Below are positions 1 to 12,150 of a stretch of DNA of 64,000 nucleotides, in pieces. The translations under genes and the position numbers were made by a program. The stretch covers positions 350,814 to 414,813 of the forward strand of contig NW_026252099.1 in assembly GCF_025399195.1 (NCBI RefSeq), given 5' to 3'. The notes beneath the pieces are model-generated. The model was not told the origin of the DNA and did no database searches. It was given only the letters and a program-made list of their open reading frames with translations. Source of the DNA: Umbelopsis ramanniana AG. Its lineage: Eukaryota > Mucoromycota > Umbelopsidomycetes > Umbelopsidales > Umbelopsidaceae. Each line of letters starts with the position of its first letter. The stretch's first letter is position 1.

Positions 1-28
1 ATCAATATCCCAAGAAGCCATGACCGTT

Positions 29-3000
29 CTAACGTGGCTTTGAAAAAGCCCAGGTACGTTTCTTGCTAGATTTAGAATTGGAAGAGGATAGCAGCGAAGG
101 TGAAGAGGACGATGTTGTGTTCAGAGTGGATTTGGTCGACCGTTGACCAGGTGGGTTCGCGATAAGATCGGCCATCATGTCAGGGTTACTGGAGGTGCGT
201 CGCCTGCCTGCCTTCATACGCAGACTCATTTTGAAGGATCGAGAAAGGCTCTCTGCTTTGGATGAAACATCGGAAGGCGCCATTTTCTTGCCTGCCGTCA
301 AAAGGTCTTCGTCCGTCACCTGTAGGTTATCATCCATGCCGGTCAATATCATTGAACTGGGTCGAATGGAAAACGCTCGACTGATGGGCGGCATAGCTCC
401 ATGTTTAGGGTTGCCAGAACCACCAACTCCAGGAGACGCCAATCCAGGCGATACGGATCCTTGTCGGTTCGTTGGTGTTCTGTCAATAATTTCCTGTAGG
501 GATGTAGCTGACAAAACTTTGGAATTGCGAGAAGCTCTACTAGCAGCTTGTGACATTCTGCGTTTCAAATTGACACGCTGGATTTCATCTTTGAAGTTTT
601 TGCGGAAGACTATCATGACAGAGCGTACGCATGGTCAGAAAAGCGCCCGTAAAATTTCCTTAAAAACATTATACGACACTTACATTTGACCAAGTTATTA
701 TGCAGTGGGCGCATTTCGAGAGGAACAAGTTTGTTATGTACTTCCAAGCATCTTTCCAAGATTTGTACCTGTGGTTCAAAAAAAGGCAAAGGTGTCAAAA
801 TCCTAATGACACTAGATAAACAGACCCATGTTCTCATGATGAATGAACGATTCGCCTTACCTGATCATCTATTGTATCGCGCAATCGCTGAACCCATTCC
901 AGCATATCGGGGTGCTGATTAGCGAAGGCACCGGACAAAAATGCCATCTTGTACATGGGTACACCACCGTTGACAGGAGCATCGACCGCACCATTGAGAG
1001 CCATGGAAAATGGATTGATGTTATTGGTGTTTGTTGACGACTGTGAACTTTTGGACGCCTTAGGAATAGTTTGAGCGTATTTTCGTTCCAGTGCCATAAG
1101 TTCATTGTTTTTCTGTTCCATAGCATGCACGGCATTTTCAATGGGCGACAGCTCTACAACAATGGTTTTGATGACCCGAGATCGTCTAAGAATGGTTGGG
1201 AATGAATCCTCACATATCAAAGTGGTCTTTTCAGTCCATAGATTCAAGAAATCGTTCTCTGGCTTGTTGGAGGACCCATCATCAGGATTGACAACCGGCT
1301 TGAGAACAGGTCTAGAGAAAGAGAACCGACTGACTTCGTTCGCCATGTAATAACTGCGAATATTATCAGAGACCAGTTGATTGCTGAAGATGGGTCGATC
1401 GTCGCGAACGGGTTCTGGCGTTACAGCAGTTATCTGCAGATATTGACCATCAGGTGACGCTTCAAGTTCTTTAAGCTCTTGATCAGATATAGACCCTCCG
1501 CTATTTGATTTGGCTGGTAAGACTTCGGCATTGGGATGCTTGTTTTGTATGCGTTCAATAAACGATCCAATCTTCTCCCATTCGAAACCTCGGAATACCA
1601 CTTGATGATTGCGCACACTGACAGGAAATCCACGGCCGTAATATCCGACTCTAAAGTACTCTGGATAATAGCGTTCCTTCTTTGCAATACTTTCAATGTA
1701 ACCTGCTTGTCTTGAAAGAATATCGCTCAAACGAATATAATCAAAGGTGGTTGCTTCATAATGATCAGCCAATTCCTTGCATAGATCAACACATATTTCC
1801 CATGCCTTGCCGCGTTCAAGATAATCCAGCATCTTGAAGTAGATTTTTTCCTTCCTTGCAAACGCAGTCTGGGCTGTGAAATTCAATTCCGTGATAGCAC
1901 CCAACTCAGTGTACGGATCCCACTCTAGCAAGTCGGCATGTAGTTTCAAGGTCAAAGCGGCTTCGACGGAATTGTTGCTTTCCAATTGTAGGTGAACTAG
2001 TTGATGTACATATTTAATATAGATCTCTTCTCGTTCGATCATTTGAATAAATCGCATCAGCTTGAGTGTACTGTTGATGCGCTCGTCCATGTACTCATCG
2101 TTGTCTTGCGGTAAACTTCTGATTTGTAATAGTAAATCAAGGAAGGTTGCCAAAGATGCAATGGCGCTGGTGCAAAGTTCATAGCATTCAGTGTTGATCG
2201 ATCCGATATGTTGCTGAAGGCTGTTTTGAAGTTCAAGAACAAGTCGATGACGGGAAACAGGGGTTCCTATTTTCTCGACCATGAGCAAATGATCCATGGT
2301 GCCAATTAAGTACTGTTGCAATCTCATCACATTGCCAGTCCGCTTGTATTCAATGACGAATAGATCAATCATCATGTTTGACGCAACTTCACGAACATAG
2401 TCGTGGCTGGCTAAGCACATTTTGCACAGAGGTAATACAATAAGAGGCGTAGCTCGCGCATGGAAAATGGTCAGTTTGTTGGGAAGAGGGACATTGGTGA
2501 CAATGGACAATGGCGATGGTCGGTGTTGCATGTCTTCTATGGAGGTAACAGATGATCGCGATTTGAATGTCTCCAACTCAGGATTCTTATCAATTGATAT
2601 ATCTGGTTCACTACTGGTCTCCAATTCGTCATCATCCATCATTTTTTCATCCGCTTCTTCATCTTCGTCCACGGCGTCCGGTAATTGCTGATCCAATCCA
2701 TATGCTGCCCATAAAACGAGTAAAGCGTGCACACCAGAACCACCTCGAAGATCACCCACAAGTTTCCACATAGCATGTTGTCTTTGGGGGAGGAACCTGT
2801 CAATTTCAAGCTCTCGGCTGGAGACAACCGTGAAAATAGTTCTCAGTACACATTCCCACAAAGCCATGGGATTGTTGTTCGCCTCAAGCTCGTATCCAAC
2901 TTCAGCTTTAGAGTCCAGTGGGAAATATCCCTCTCTTATTAGCTCTATGATGGGTGTCAACACAGAATTAATGACGACTTGATGAGCTACCATTTGCAAA

Positions 3001-6000
3001 TTGAGCCAGTTCCTTGGTATAGCACGAGCTGCGGCAATTTTCTCGAATAGGGAAGAATCAATGTCTTGGAGAGAGTCATCGTCTTGTTCGGGATTTATCA
3101 TCTCTCCTTGAAGCAGACCCAAGCAGACACCACACACTTCGCGAATGATCATAGATGCTTTGCGAGTGCCTTGCTCTTCAACCGTGTTGACCAAATACTG
3201 TTTCCATTCGTGCGAAGGTACCACGTTGAAAAGTTCAAGGATGATGACGCTAATGTCCGACAATCCAGATGAAATAAGAGGTGTGACATCCAGTTTGGAT
3301 GTCTTCAGATTGGTCTTGACGGCGGGTGTAGATGGAAATGGGTAAACGGACGGGAAGGGCGTCGCCGGACATTTGCTGAGTATGCTTTGGCTGTTACTGG
3401 CAGATTGGGTGGTGAACTGGCTAGAAAAGCCCTGTGCATGTACAGTTTGTGCTTTGCTAGAGACAGAGTTTGCTCGATCGCGTAAACTCATAGAATTTCG
3501 ACCTGAACTAATGGGCGATTTTCCGCTCTGACCGAACGAAGCTGACGTTGGAGAGGTGGTGGATGAAGCTGAGGCATTGGGCTGTAGCATAGCCTTGTAA
3601 CATTGACTCACGATAACTTGTAGTTCCATGTATGTATTCAATAAAAGAGGGAGCAGTGATAACAGCGTCACTGTAATTTCTGCAACTTCATGTTCGGCAG
3701 CCATCATTTGGTCTTCGTGGGATTCGTCATATTCGTCGTGCGTAGCCAGTGAAATAGGGCGGAATTGCGAGACACTTTTGAGTGAAAACATAGAAGAGAC
3801 CCAGGATGAGGAGAGACTGGTTGATGTGTGTGACATGGATCGGTATCCTCGTACTTTCTCAAATACAAGGTACACAATGGTAATAGACAGTCGCAAATTT
3901 TCAAGCCATTGCGCACGACTTACAGAAGGAATGGCTTGATTCGGCGGGATACTGGTGTCTTTAGCAGAACCGGATTCTTGCTCCTTTACCACTTGTGAGT
4001 AAGGTCTAATCCAGCATTCTATCCAATGCACTACCTTAGGTACTAGAGAATTCTTGCTATCCATGTCCATGAAGATTGGGCTCTTGATGACAAAAATAAT
4101 AGTACACAATCGATAGGCTACAAGCTTGCCCGTGACATGCGCCGAAGCATCCAAAAAGCTAATGATGATATCCGATACTTCGCTTGGCAAAAAGACTCTA
4201 CGCAATTCGCCAAGAATACTTGCAAAGTGTTGAAGTGCCAGTGTCTGCGATCCTATCATGGAGCTGGGAAGGTCGGGACTCATGATGCCATTGATCAACT
4301 TCATCAATTGCTGAAGCTCTTCCTTAAACATAATATCGCGCAAAGTACGCTCGCTCTCTTCTTCAGTTTGCCGTGCAACTTCTCGAGACCGGACAATAAA
4401 ACGGAAAAGATATTCCCATACTTTCATACTGCTTCGTAATTTCTTGGCACGAACGATATCGGCAGGATCCGAGCATAATCTCAAATGGCTTTTTAACAAT
4501 GCGTCATATACATACGCTTCTTTGGGAGGAGATTTGCCAAAAGTAATGCCAGTAGATTGTAGACCGGGTTGGGCAAACAGTTGTTCAATGTAGACATCCA
4601 AGACGGGCCGGAAGTTGCTAAATCGCCTGTCTTGTATGATACCGAGAACCCAGACTATACTTTCAACGACTTTGTCATCCATGTCTTGAACATCTTGGCG
4701 TTTCATATGGTTGGTAGTCAATATGCCAAACAAAGCGTCGAAAATATCACCAAGGAACTTCACAATCTCCATTTCACCGACAAATGTAAATTGGTCTAAC
4801 ACTGACTGAAGTTCTTGTTTCCCTTCCTGGCCTCTTTCAAAAAAGGACTGCCAGTTCAGCAGCTGCACCAACACTTGATTTTGTGTATATTGTGTGGAGC
4901 ATAGGAACGTTTGGAAGCTGACGGTATCGCGAAGAACAACAGGCTTGACATTGTTAGCCATGGTGGTGCTAGGCAATGGCATGGAGATACCAATAGGAGA
5001 GCCCATAATCGTTGTACCTGAATGATTTGTATCTTGCCGGCCAAGACTATTGTTGCTTCCATTGGGAACGATTGCAAGAGCATTTTTTGAGCCTATGCTA
5101 CTCTGGCTACCATGCCTCATCGTTACACGGTTATTCTGCTTGTTGGTTGTAGACATGTTGGCTGGAGCCGTGGACTGCACACACCATGGAACAACATTTA
5201 AATATGCCCCTGGATTGCTTAATTGCTTGTCGTATCGATAGAGAGCAAGCTTGTGCGTACCATCAACCACAAAGTTTTGGAACACGGGTGGCAAGAACAG
5301 AGGCAAAAATCCAAACGCTACAATTTTTTCCGATGCTAAGCCTTGAGGTGAGTGGGATTGACCTCGATACAAAGAACTGTGTCCACTATGAGATTGTTGA
5401 CTGCTGTAACCACTACTGCTACGGTGTCGTACAGTCAAGAAGATGTGTGATTTCTCCCATATATCAACATCTGCAATTTTCACCTTGATGGTCTCCTCCC
5501 AAGACGGTCGTTGATCGTGATAAAAGACCATACTTTCCCAGTAGGTTGTTGGACCAACCCCACTTGCTGGATGCAATGCGTCTTCGATTACATCACCAGT
5601 GACATTGCTTCTGACACAGACAGTGACTTGAACGTTCTTGGAACGACCCATTTGAGAGAAATCACCAGATGATAAAGATATGTACAGCTCATTCCGCTCG
5701 TCACCTGGGAAGACTACATCAGGGAAGCCTAGCCACGATGTGATCGGTACATCTTGTAGTAATCCAGTGTTGGTCTTGACTACATTATCCAATTCACCGT
5801 GGAAAAGTCGCAAATAAACACATAGCATTTCAGCTCTTGGATTTCGCTCATATTCCTTTGGCGTCTCATCAATGATATTGTTGATCAGACACGAATAGCC
5901 AGATTCTGTGGTTGGGGTATAAATCGGCATGAAATGTTCGGCCGCTAGCATATCTCTAGAATTAGCAGCACCAAGGTTGGTTCGAATGCTTAGGCCGGGT

Positions 6001-8201
6001 GTACCGGCTGAGGACGAAGGAAGGGAAGCGGACGTTGGGTTCACACTAGGTGAAGCCGCATATGCACTGGATGATGGTCCGGGAGCAAGTGTTTGATTTG
6101 TTGAAGTACCCTTTAGAAGACCGCCAAGATGAAGAACAGCACAGCCAAATGGTCTTCGAAGACCATGCTGAGCATTATTTGGCTGAGGAGCGGCAGGTTG
6201 ACTTACATGGCGCTGCTGAGCCAGTTGGTGTTGTAAACTGATTTGGTGCTGCTTACCGTTAGCGATGTCGAAGTAGGATTTGGAGTCTGTCAGTCCGCTT
6301 ATGATTGACGCTTGTCCGCCAGACAGAGATGAGACATGATCTTTGTCACTCAATTTCATTGCACCCATACGTACAATACGACACACCAAATAGATGTCCT
6401 TGTTCAAGTCGTGATTCGAAATCTGGGTAAAGAGAGTATTGAGCTTGCCTATACGGTTCTCATCCTTGGGCATACCATTGTAGTTCATCACCACCAAGAA
6501 CTCTTCAGTTAAGAACTTTTCGTCCAGCCGATTGTAAAGAGAAAAATAAAGCTCTGTGTATTCTCCTGGTTGACAAATGTGAGCAACACAAGCCTTGAGA
6601 TCAAAGTATAGATGATAAAATTTGGCGCCTTTAGTGGTGCCAGTTGGAGCGTTTAGGATCAAAGGCGATGGTGGATGTATAACACCAGGAGAAGCCGGTT
6701 GCATATTTTCAGTCAGTTCTGTTAGGCCAGAAGTCGAGTTCAATAACAATGCGGTGATAGACGGAGAAGGGAGTTTAAGCGCCGAGGTTGATGACAGGAG
6801 ACCAGACCCCAAATTAGTAGAGCTCAGTAGAGCGTTCGGAGTGCTCAAGTCTTTGTTGGCGTATTCAAAATGCATGCGATAGATAGTGGCGATGGATGTG
6901 TTATGTAGATCCAACAAGTGGCCAACATGTGGGTGCCTCAGTAGCATTTCACCACCCTGTATCACATTGATGACCACCATCCTATGAATCAACTCCTTTC
7001 GTAATCTGGATAATTCCTCTCTCGACAATGTCTGGTCCAACAGCTGTCTGCGCGCTTGAAATAAATAATTAATTTGATCCTTGAGAGAATTGAACGCTGC
7101 GTAGCGTCGGTCAGACAGATGTTTATATAGGCGACAGTTCCATTCCCGTATACATGCGGCGATTTCGTCAATAAGAGGCTCACTCTCGCCTGTAGCAGTC
7201 GATTGGCCATATCGCGTGAAGGGAAGTGGAGGTAGTCGGGCGGGCTCGCTTTTCTGTTGCACAGGCTGAGGATGGTTCGCTTCGGCCAAATCCAAAGATG
7301 AGAGGAAGTTTGATGCTGACGAATGGGACATGCTAGTCGCACTGCCCGGACGAAAAGTTTCTCCTTCATCGATGGTTTCATCGGGAATGGGCTTCGTACT
7401 GCTCATTTTGGTAGTGATATTGGACTCTGAAAGGGATCTCGGAAGCTTTGGAGGGCGGGCAGCCATGTAAGACAGCATTGATGAGCTACTATCTGGTGAG
7501 CCAACTTGTTCGACATCTGGGATGATATTGGGATCCATAGGGTCGACAGCCACCGATATTCGATTTTTCTCCGGCTTCAAAGAGCTCACGCGCACATAAC
7601 CTTTGATATGAACGTGATTTTTCGGAAAGCATCCAATTGGCGCAGTACTTGGGAGCTCACCATGATTCAATGCACGTAAGACGTAGCCACGATACCAAGA
7701 CTTCTGTTGCTCAATGATGAAAACTTCGTCTCCGACTTCCAAAGGTATCAGTGCGTTTAAATCGCTTGGCTTGATAGGCTCGGGAACTGGACTAGTTGGT
7801 ACGCTGTTCCCAGACACAAATGAACCGTCGTCAGTAAAAGGTGAAAGTAAGGGAGATTGGATGGTAGAGTAGGCGGTATTGGGTCGAGATGAGGTTGGAG
7901 TGAGTAATGTGGTTGCTGAGGTTTGACCGCTGGCATTTGACTGAGCATTGAGATTCGGAGTGGGTGAGAAAGGATAGATCACAATGCCGTGAGCAATCTT
8001 AGGTAACGGGAGCCATTTCGTGACGCTGTCACGTCCCACCTGCATGGCTTTACTCTTCCAAACGATTGAATGAATGCGATTAGCCTTGGGGGTCTCAAAT
8101 GCAAAATTGCAGATTTGGGAAATTTCAGTATCACGTTCCAAATTTGGGTTTTGCACTGTCAAAGTAAATAGCTTGTTGACAATATCTTTCTTTATTTTCA
8201 C
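29..8201 (-). CDS. DOCK-family guanine nucleotide exchange factor (SH3, DHR-1, DHR-2)
   Basis: Giant cytosolic GEF of the DOCK180/Dck1 family, expected to activate Rac/Rho-type GTPases at membranes. Exons on the minus strand are 8201-861, 768-684 and 609-29, giving about 2,668 residues. An SH3 domain lies near residues 145-205 (motif SWYRGYV). A DHR-1/C2 region lies near 820-1020 (ELYISLSSGDF). Low-complexity Ser-rich linkers precede a DHR-2 catalytic region near 2080-2490 (YYGRGFP, RYYPEYFRVG). The DHR-2 end reads through the spliced exons as ILERCLEVHNKLVP then FFRKNFKDEIQ, which confirms the splicing. The C-terminal 190 residues are Ser/Thr-rich and basic. The start is uncertain: the first Met (8201) overlaps the stop of the upstream methyltransferase by 4 bases, so Met53 (8045), just before the conserved WLPLPKIAHG stretch, may be the true start. 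Family assignment is sure; the target GTPase is not known. Confidence 0.93.
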
Positions 8202-9034
8202 CGTATTTTTAAGCGATACAGATTGAGAGTTTCATCAAAGGCAATATGCTTAGCTACTTTTCCGTGCCATTTGACGGTAGGAACTAATTCTACATGGAAG
8301 AGTCGTTCCGCTTCTCGAATGAAAGCGTCTTGCGCAGCTTGGTTACGAACTTCACTCATGCACACAATGATGGTCGATGGAGTACACAGCAAGGCCATTG
8401 TTTCTACCAGGTCAATAGCGCTGGCTTCGGAATAGATGCAGTCGCAAGCTAGGATATAATCTGGTTTATACCGATCTTTCGTTTTGTGGATAGCCTCTTT
8501 GTCACCCCAGAAAAGAGGTGCTACCACGATTTCCCCTTTGCCGTTGGGTTGAGCCATTATCCGACCGTCCAAATCTTTGCACACCATATCATTTAAACTG
8601 ACATTGGATTTCATGGTGTCGACAAGTTCCTCAATGTCTGTCATAACTACCCGTTGCACTCCAAGTTTTGCAAGCATGATCCCCATCAAGCCAACTCCAG
8701 AGCCAAGCTCGATCCAGGTGGATGTATCATCCAATTTAACAGGTTCATGTCGATCTCTACGGTGATACAGTGCGAGATTTTGAAGGTAAGAGCAGAGGAC
8801 CATCGAAGAAAGCCAAACATAACCGCCCAAGTGTGGCGAATGAGGGTCTTGTCCGAGCTGTATATTAATGTCCCCGATATGAACTGTCAAAACGTCGGCT
8901 GCTTGCAATTCCCAGCGATCTAGCTTTTGGAGGGATCTTGTAAACTGCTGGCCATCTTCCCATCCACTAATGGTGGCGATGGGTGGACCCTCTGTGACTG
9001 ATCGTTCAGCCTTGTGCTTCATTCGCTCGAACAA
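8198..9034 (-). CDS. METTL21-like lysine methyltransferase (Methyltransf_16)
   Basis: Intronless 278-residue SAM-dependent methyltransferase of the Methyltransf_16 family, whose characterised members methylate lysines of elongation factors or chaperones. The SAM-binding motif I is visible as WIELGSGVGLMGI (about residue 107), followed by the acidic residue in VVMTDIEE. A post-motif DYILACDCIYSE corresponds to the family's D-x-x-Y/W segment. The C-terminal half is a typical Rossmann fold ending NLYRLKIR. Its stop overlaps the first possible ATG of the DOCK gene downstream (ATGA). Its start lies 107 bp from the TRM7 start on the other strand, implying a shared divergent promoter. Family certain; substrate not deducible. 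Confidence 0.88.
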   Translation of the reverse strand: MFERMKHKAERSVTEGPPIATISGWEDGQQFTRSLQKLDRWELQAADVLTVHIGDINIQLGQDPHSPHLGGYVWLSSMVLCSYLQNLALYHRRDRHEPVKLDDTSTWIELGSGVGLMGIMLAKLGVQRVVMTDIEELVDTMKSNVSLNDMVCKDLDGRIMAQPNGKGEIVVAPLFWGDKEAIHKTKDRYKPDYILACDCIYSEASAIDLVETMALLCTPSTIIVCMSEVRNQAAQDAFIREAERLFHVELVPTVKWHGKVAKHIAFDETLNLYRLKIR

Positions 9035-9141
9035 GTTGTGTGCTTAGAGGTGAAGCAACAGTACTGTGACTGCTCTTCCTTTCAAGTCAATTTCAAGAAA
9101 AAAAAGCACAGGTCTGACAGACGAAATACAGTTCGGTAGTC
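9035..9141. promoter_or_regulatory. Short divergent promoter between the METTL21-like gene and TRM7
   Basis: Only 107 bases separate the two start codons, so both transcripts must start from this interval or inside it. It holds an A-rich run near 9098-9108. I see no clear TATA box. Confidence 0.55.
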
Positions 9142-10648
9142 ATGGGCAAATCTTCAAAGGATAAGCGCGATGTGGCAAGTATCACACTAGGTGGATTGCA
9201 AGGTTGAAATCAGCTGTTAATTTCCAGCATAGTATTATCGATTAGCAAAAGAACAAGGATGGAGAGCCCGAAGTGCTTTTAAACTGATGCAGCTGGACGA
9301 AGAATTCAACTTGTTTGAAGGTCAGTAGTGATGGGCAGTGAAGGAAACTCTATACCAGTACTAAATAATTAATATCGTACAGGTATACATAGAGCCGTCG
9401 ATCTCTGTGCTGCACCGGGAAGTTGGTCACAAGTGCTCAGCAAACGTTTAAGGTATGCTACATTTATTAATGCATCGTTGATTATGTATTTTTACTGATC
9501 ACTCTATTCAATAGCGAGAACCACGCCAATAATCCTCAAGAAGAGCCACCAAAGATTGTTGCAGTTGATCTACAGGCCATGGTATGTCATCCGTTTTGAT
9601 CAATCTCATAAATTTCGACTTATTTTCTCATGGGCGTCATGGTTTGTAGGCTCCACTTCCTGGAGTGATCCAGCTTCAAGGTGATATCACCAAGGTCTCG
9701 ACTGCTGAACAAATCATATCGTATTTTGAAGGAAAATTGTCTGATATTGTTGTATGCGATGGTGCTCCAGATGGTAAGGATCCCGAGCGGTATAGCATTT
9801 ATCACAAGCATCAATGCTATAGATGGGCTAACCAGTGATGGATGAATAGTGACTGGTCTCCATGACATGGATGAATATATCCAAGCACAACTTCTTCTTG
9901 CTGTAAGTAACCAACAACATCCTGGATGTGTGAATGGAAAAAAGCTAATATCAACGATTCTACCTAGGCACTCAACATTACAACTCACGTTTTGCGACCC
10001 GGCGGCACATTCATTGCCAAAATTTTCAGAGGCAAAGATATCACACTTCTTTATTCACAACTCAAGGTTTTCTTCCCTGTGGTTACATGCAGCAAACCAC
10101 GAAGTTCTCGCAATTCTAGTATTGGTACGATATGATGCATGATTTATCCTGTGCACTTACTGGTTAAGAGTCTTGTGGAACTAAACTCTTTCCATTGGAC
10201 TTTAGAATCATTCATTGTATGTCAGAACTATTCACCACCAGAAGGCTACGTTCCAACCATGGCAAATCCACTACTTGATTTCCACTACAGTGGAGACAAT
10301 CAATTGACTGGCCCTAATAGAACCATTGTTCCATTCATTGCTTGTGGAGACTTGAGGTAACCAACGAGTTGATCTCTGTAAACCCGCAGACATACTGTTC
10401 AGCTTGCTAATACCACTCTATCCATTTGCTCTAGCGGCTACGATTCTGACATGACCTATGCTCTAGAGGTTAGTATTGCTTGATACTTGGTTTGGTTCTG
10501 ATAAGGCCATCGTGCTAATGTATATTTGTAATAGACGAAGGAAAACGGGGAATACAAGTCATTGGATCCATTACAACCACCCATTAGTGCGCCATACTTG
10601 AAAGCTTTGGAACTTAAGCGCAACAACTTCTATAACAGAGTAGCATAA
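9142..10648 (+). CDS. TRM7: TRM7/FTSJ1 tRNA 2'-O-ribose methyltransferase
   Basis: Methylates ribose at positions 32 and 34 of the tRNA anticodon loop (known for the Trm7/FTSJ1 family). Ten exons: 9142-9174, 9233-9320, 9383-9452, 9515-9581, 9650-9773, 9850-9902, 9968-10124, 10206-10356, 10435-10468, 10535-10648. Phases close throughout. The product begins [20 protein letters not shown]. The FtsJ catalytic tetrad K-D-K-E fits: K in ARSAFKL, SAM motif [12 protein letters not shown] in [12 protein letters not shown] in FIAKIFRG, E in SSIESFIVC. The first intron is best read as GC-AG (donor GCAAGT at 9175), because this restores the residue between RD and YYR found in homologues; the alternative GT donor at 9172 would drop it. 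It is head-to-head with the METTL21-like gene. Confidence 0.95.
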
Positions 10649-10778
10649 GCCGGCTAGACGTTCATATTTAGACCCATATATTGGTTTCGGTTTCAAATGT
10701 TTTTATATGCTTAATATGATTGATTTGGAAGTGCTGCAAGTCCACAAGTGTATAAAAGCTATTCTCATCCTTTGTGTA

Positions 10779-11894
10779 TTACAACTCCTTCCTGGTCTCC
10801 TTGATGCCTACTCTCGATTTCTCTTCCAAAGCATTATGCTCGTCAGCCAATCGGTCAAATTCCTTGTTTTGTTGAGCCGCCTGCTTTTTCAGCGTATCGT
10901 AGTCCAAGTGCTTCTTCTTTAATTCTGCGATCTCATCACGAAGTGTTTTTGACTCTGCGCCGTTCGTAACCTGGCCATTTGCTTCCAAAGCCTCCTCTGC
11001 TGCCGACAGCTCGAGCAGAAGTTGATGAGTACGGCTAAGGATGCTGCAATGCGAATGAGATATTAGGACCCGGAACCGGTTGGTTCGATGATAATGATGA
11101 AGGTTAATTTACTTACAGAGACAAGAAAAGAGTAAAACCAGTCAAATAACTGTCGTGAAAAGAGTTATTTTTCGTGGCATAACATAATTATAGCTCCAAC
11201 AGTATTGCAGCACTTACAGGTTGCGCTGAGCGTAAAATTTACGAGCCGCAAGGGCAGCTCCAGAACGCATATCATGCATCATATGAGCGCCAGCTGCAGA
11301 CTGATCATCTAGACCGCCAGGTCGTTGCAGACGGTTGATTGCGTCTATGAAATTTTTTCCCTTAGCAAACACGATACGTTGAAGCCAGCAGCTGTCTGAA
11401 ATCCGACACCATACACACTTACCGATGAACAATACAAACACGAACCTGATTTACGAACATCGTTAGCTTCTATGCCATAGAATTATCACATGCTATTCCA
11501 CTTACACAAATACGATCTTAAGAATATGGATAGCCTTGGCGACCTATAGAAGTAAACTTGTCAATGCACTGGCAGGTCAGCCATTGGATCACTGTCCAAA
11601 TTTGGACTCTATCTTACCATCGGAGACGTGGACACAAACTTGACGAGCTGACGACGCCAGTGTTTAGGAAGGGGAAGCTATTGGTAAAATATTCATTGAA
11701 ATGCGTCAGTGAGTAGCCGGTCGCGAAGCTTCAAGAGGCTGTAACCTACGATCAAAACGCCAAAGATCACGATCTACAGAACCAGGAATCAATAGTCAGT
11801 GTCGATACAGAACAGTCGACAAATTTCAGGTTTTTCTAACTACACATACCTCTGTGACCATTATGCCAAAGCATATCGAATAATGAAGCGCCAT
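10779..11894 (-). CDS. YET3: BAP31/Yet3-like ER membrane protein
   Basis: Small ER membrane protein of the B-cell receptor-associated protein 31 family, known as an ER export or quality-control chaperone for membrane proteins. Eight exons: 11894-11850, 11773-11750, 11677-11618, 11543-11506, 11445-11423, 11344-11218, 11149-11117, 11043-10779, giving 204 residues. The start MALHYSICFGIMVTE and the LPLPKHWRRQLVKF segment after the first membrane span are family hallmarks. A second hydrophobic stretch (VAKAIHILKIVFVFVFVLFI) and a third (LYLTGFTLFLSLIL) follow, then a cytosolic coiled coil rich in K, E and L (LRDEIAELKKKHLDYD). The C-terminus TRKEL is not a canonical KKxx signal. Exons as short as 23-24 nt are present. 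It is convergent with TRM7. Confidence 0.9.
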
Positions 11895-12150
11895 TGTGTG
11901 TTATCAACAAGTAATGACGGAAGAGTTAATCCCAACATCGCGGGGGAGGGAAGTCTCATTATTGCGGCGGAGAATCAAAATGCTTGGCTGGACTGTCGTC
12001 ACTGTGCAAAACGGGAATCACGCTCAAAAGGATTGCTTATAATTTTTTTCATCTACTGTATTTACAAAAACAACGACTTCATTTCTGTGAGCTAGCCCAA
12101 GGATTAGAACATGAATAAAGAAAAAAAATGGAAAATAAAAGAAAGTAGGG

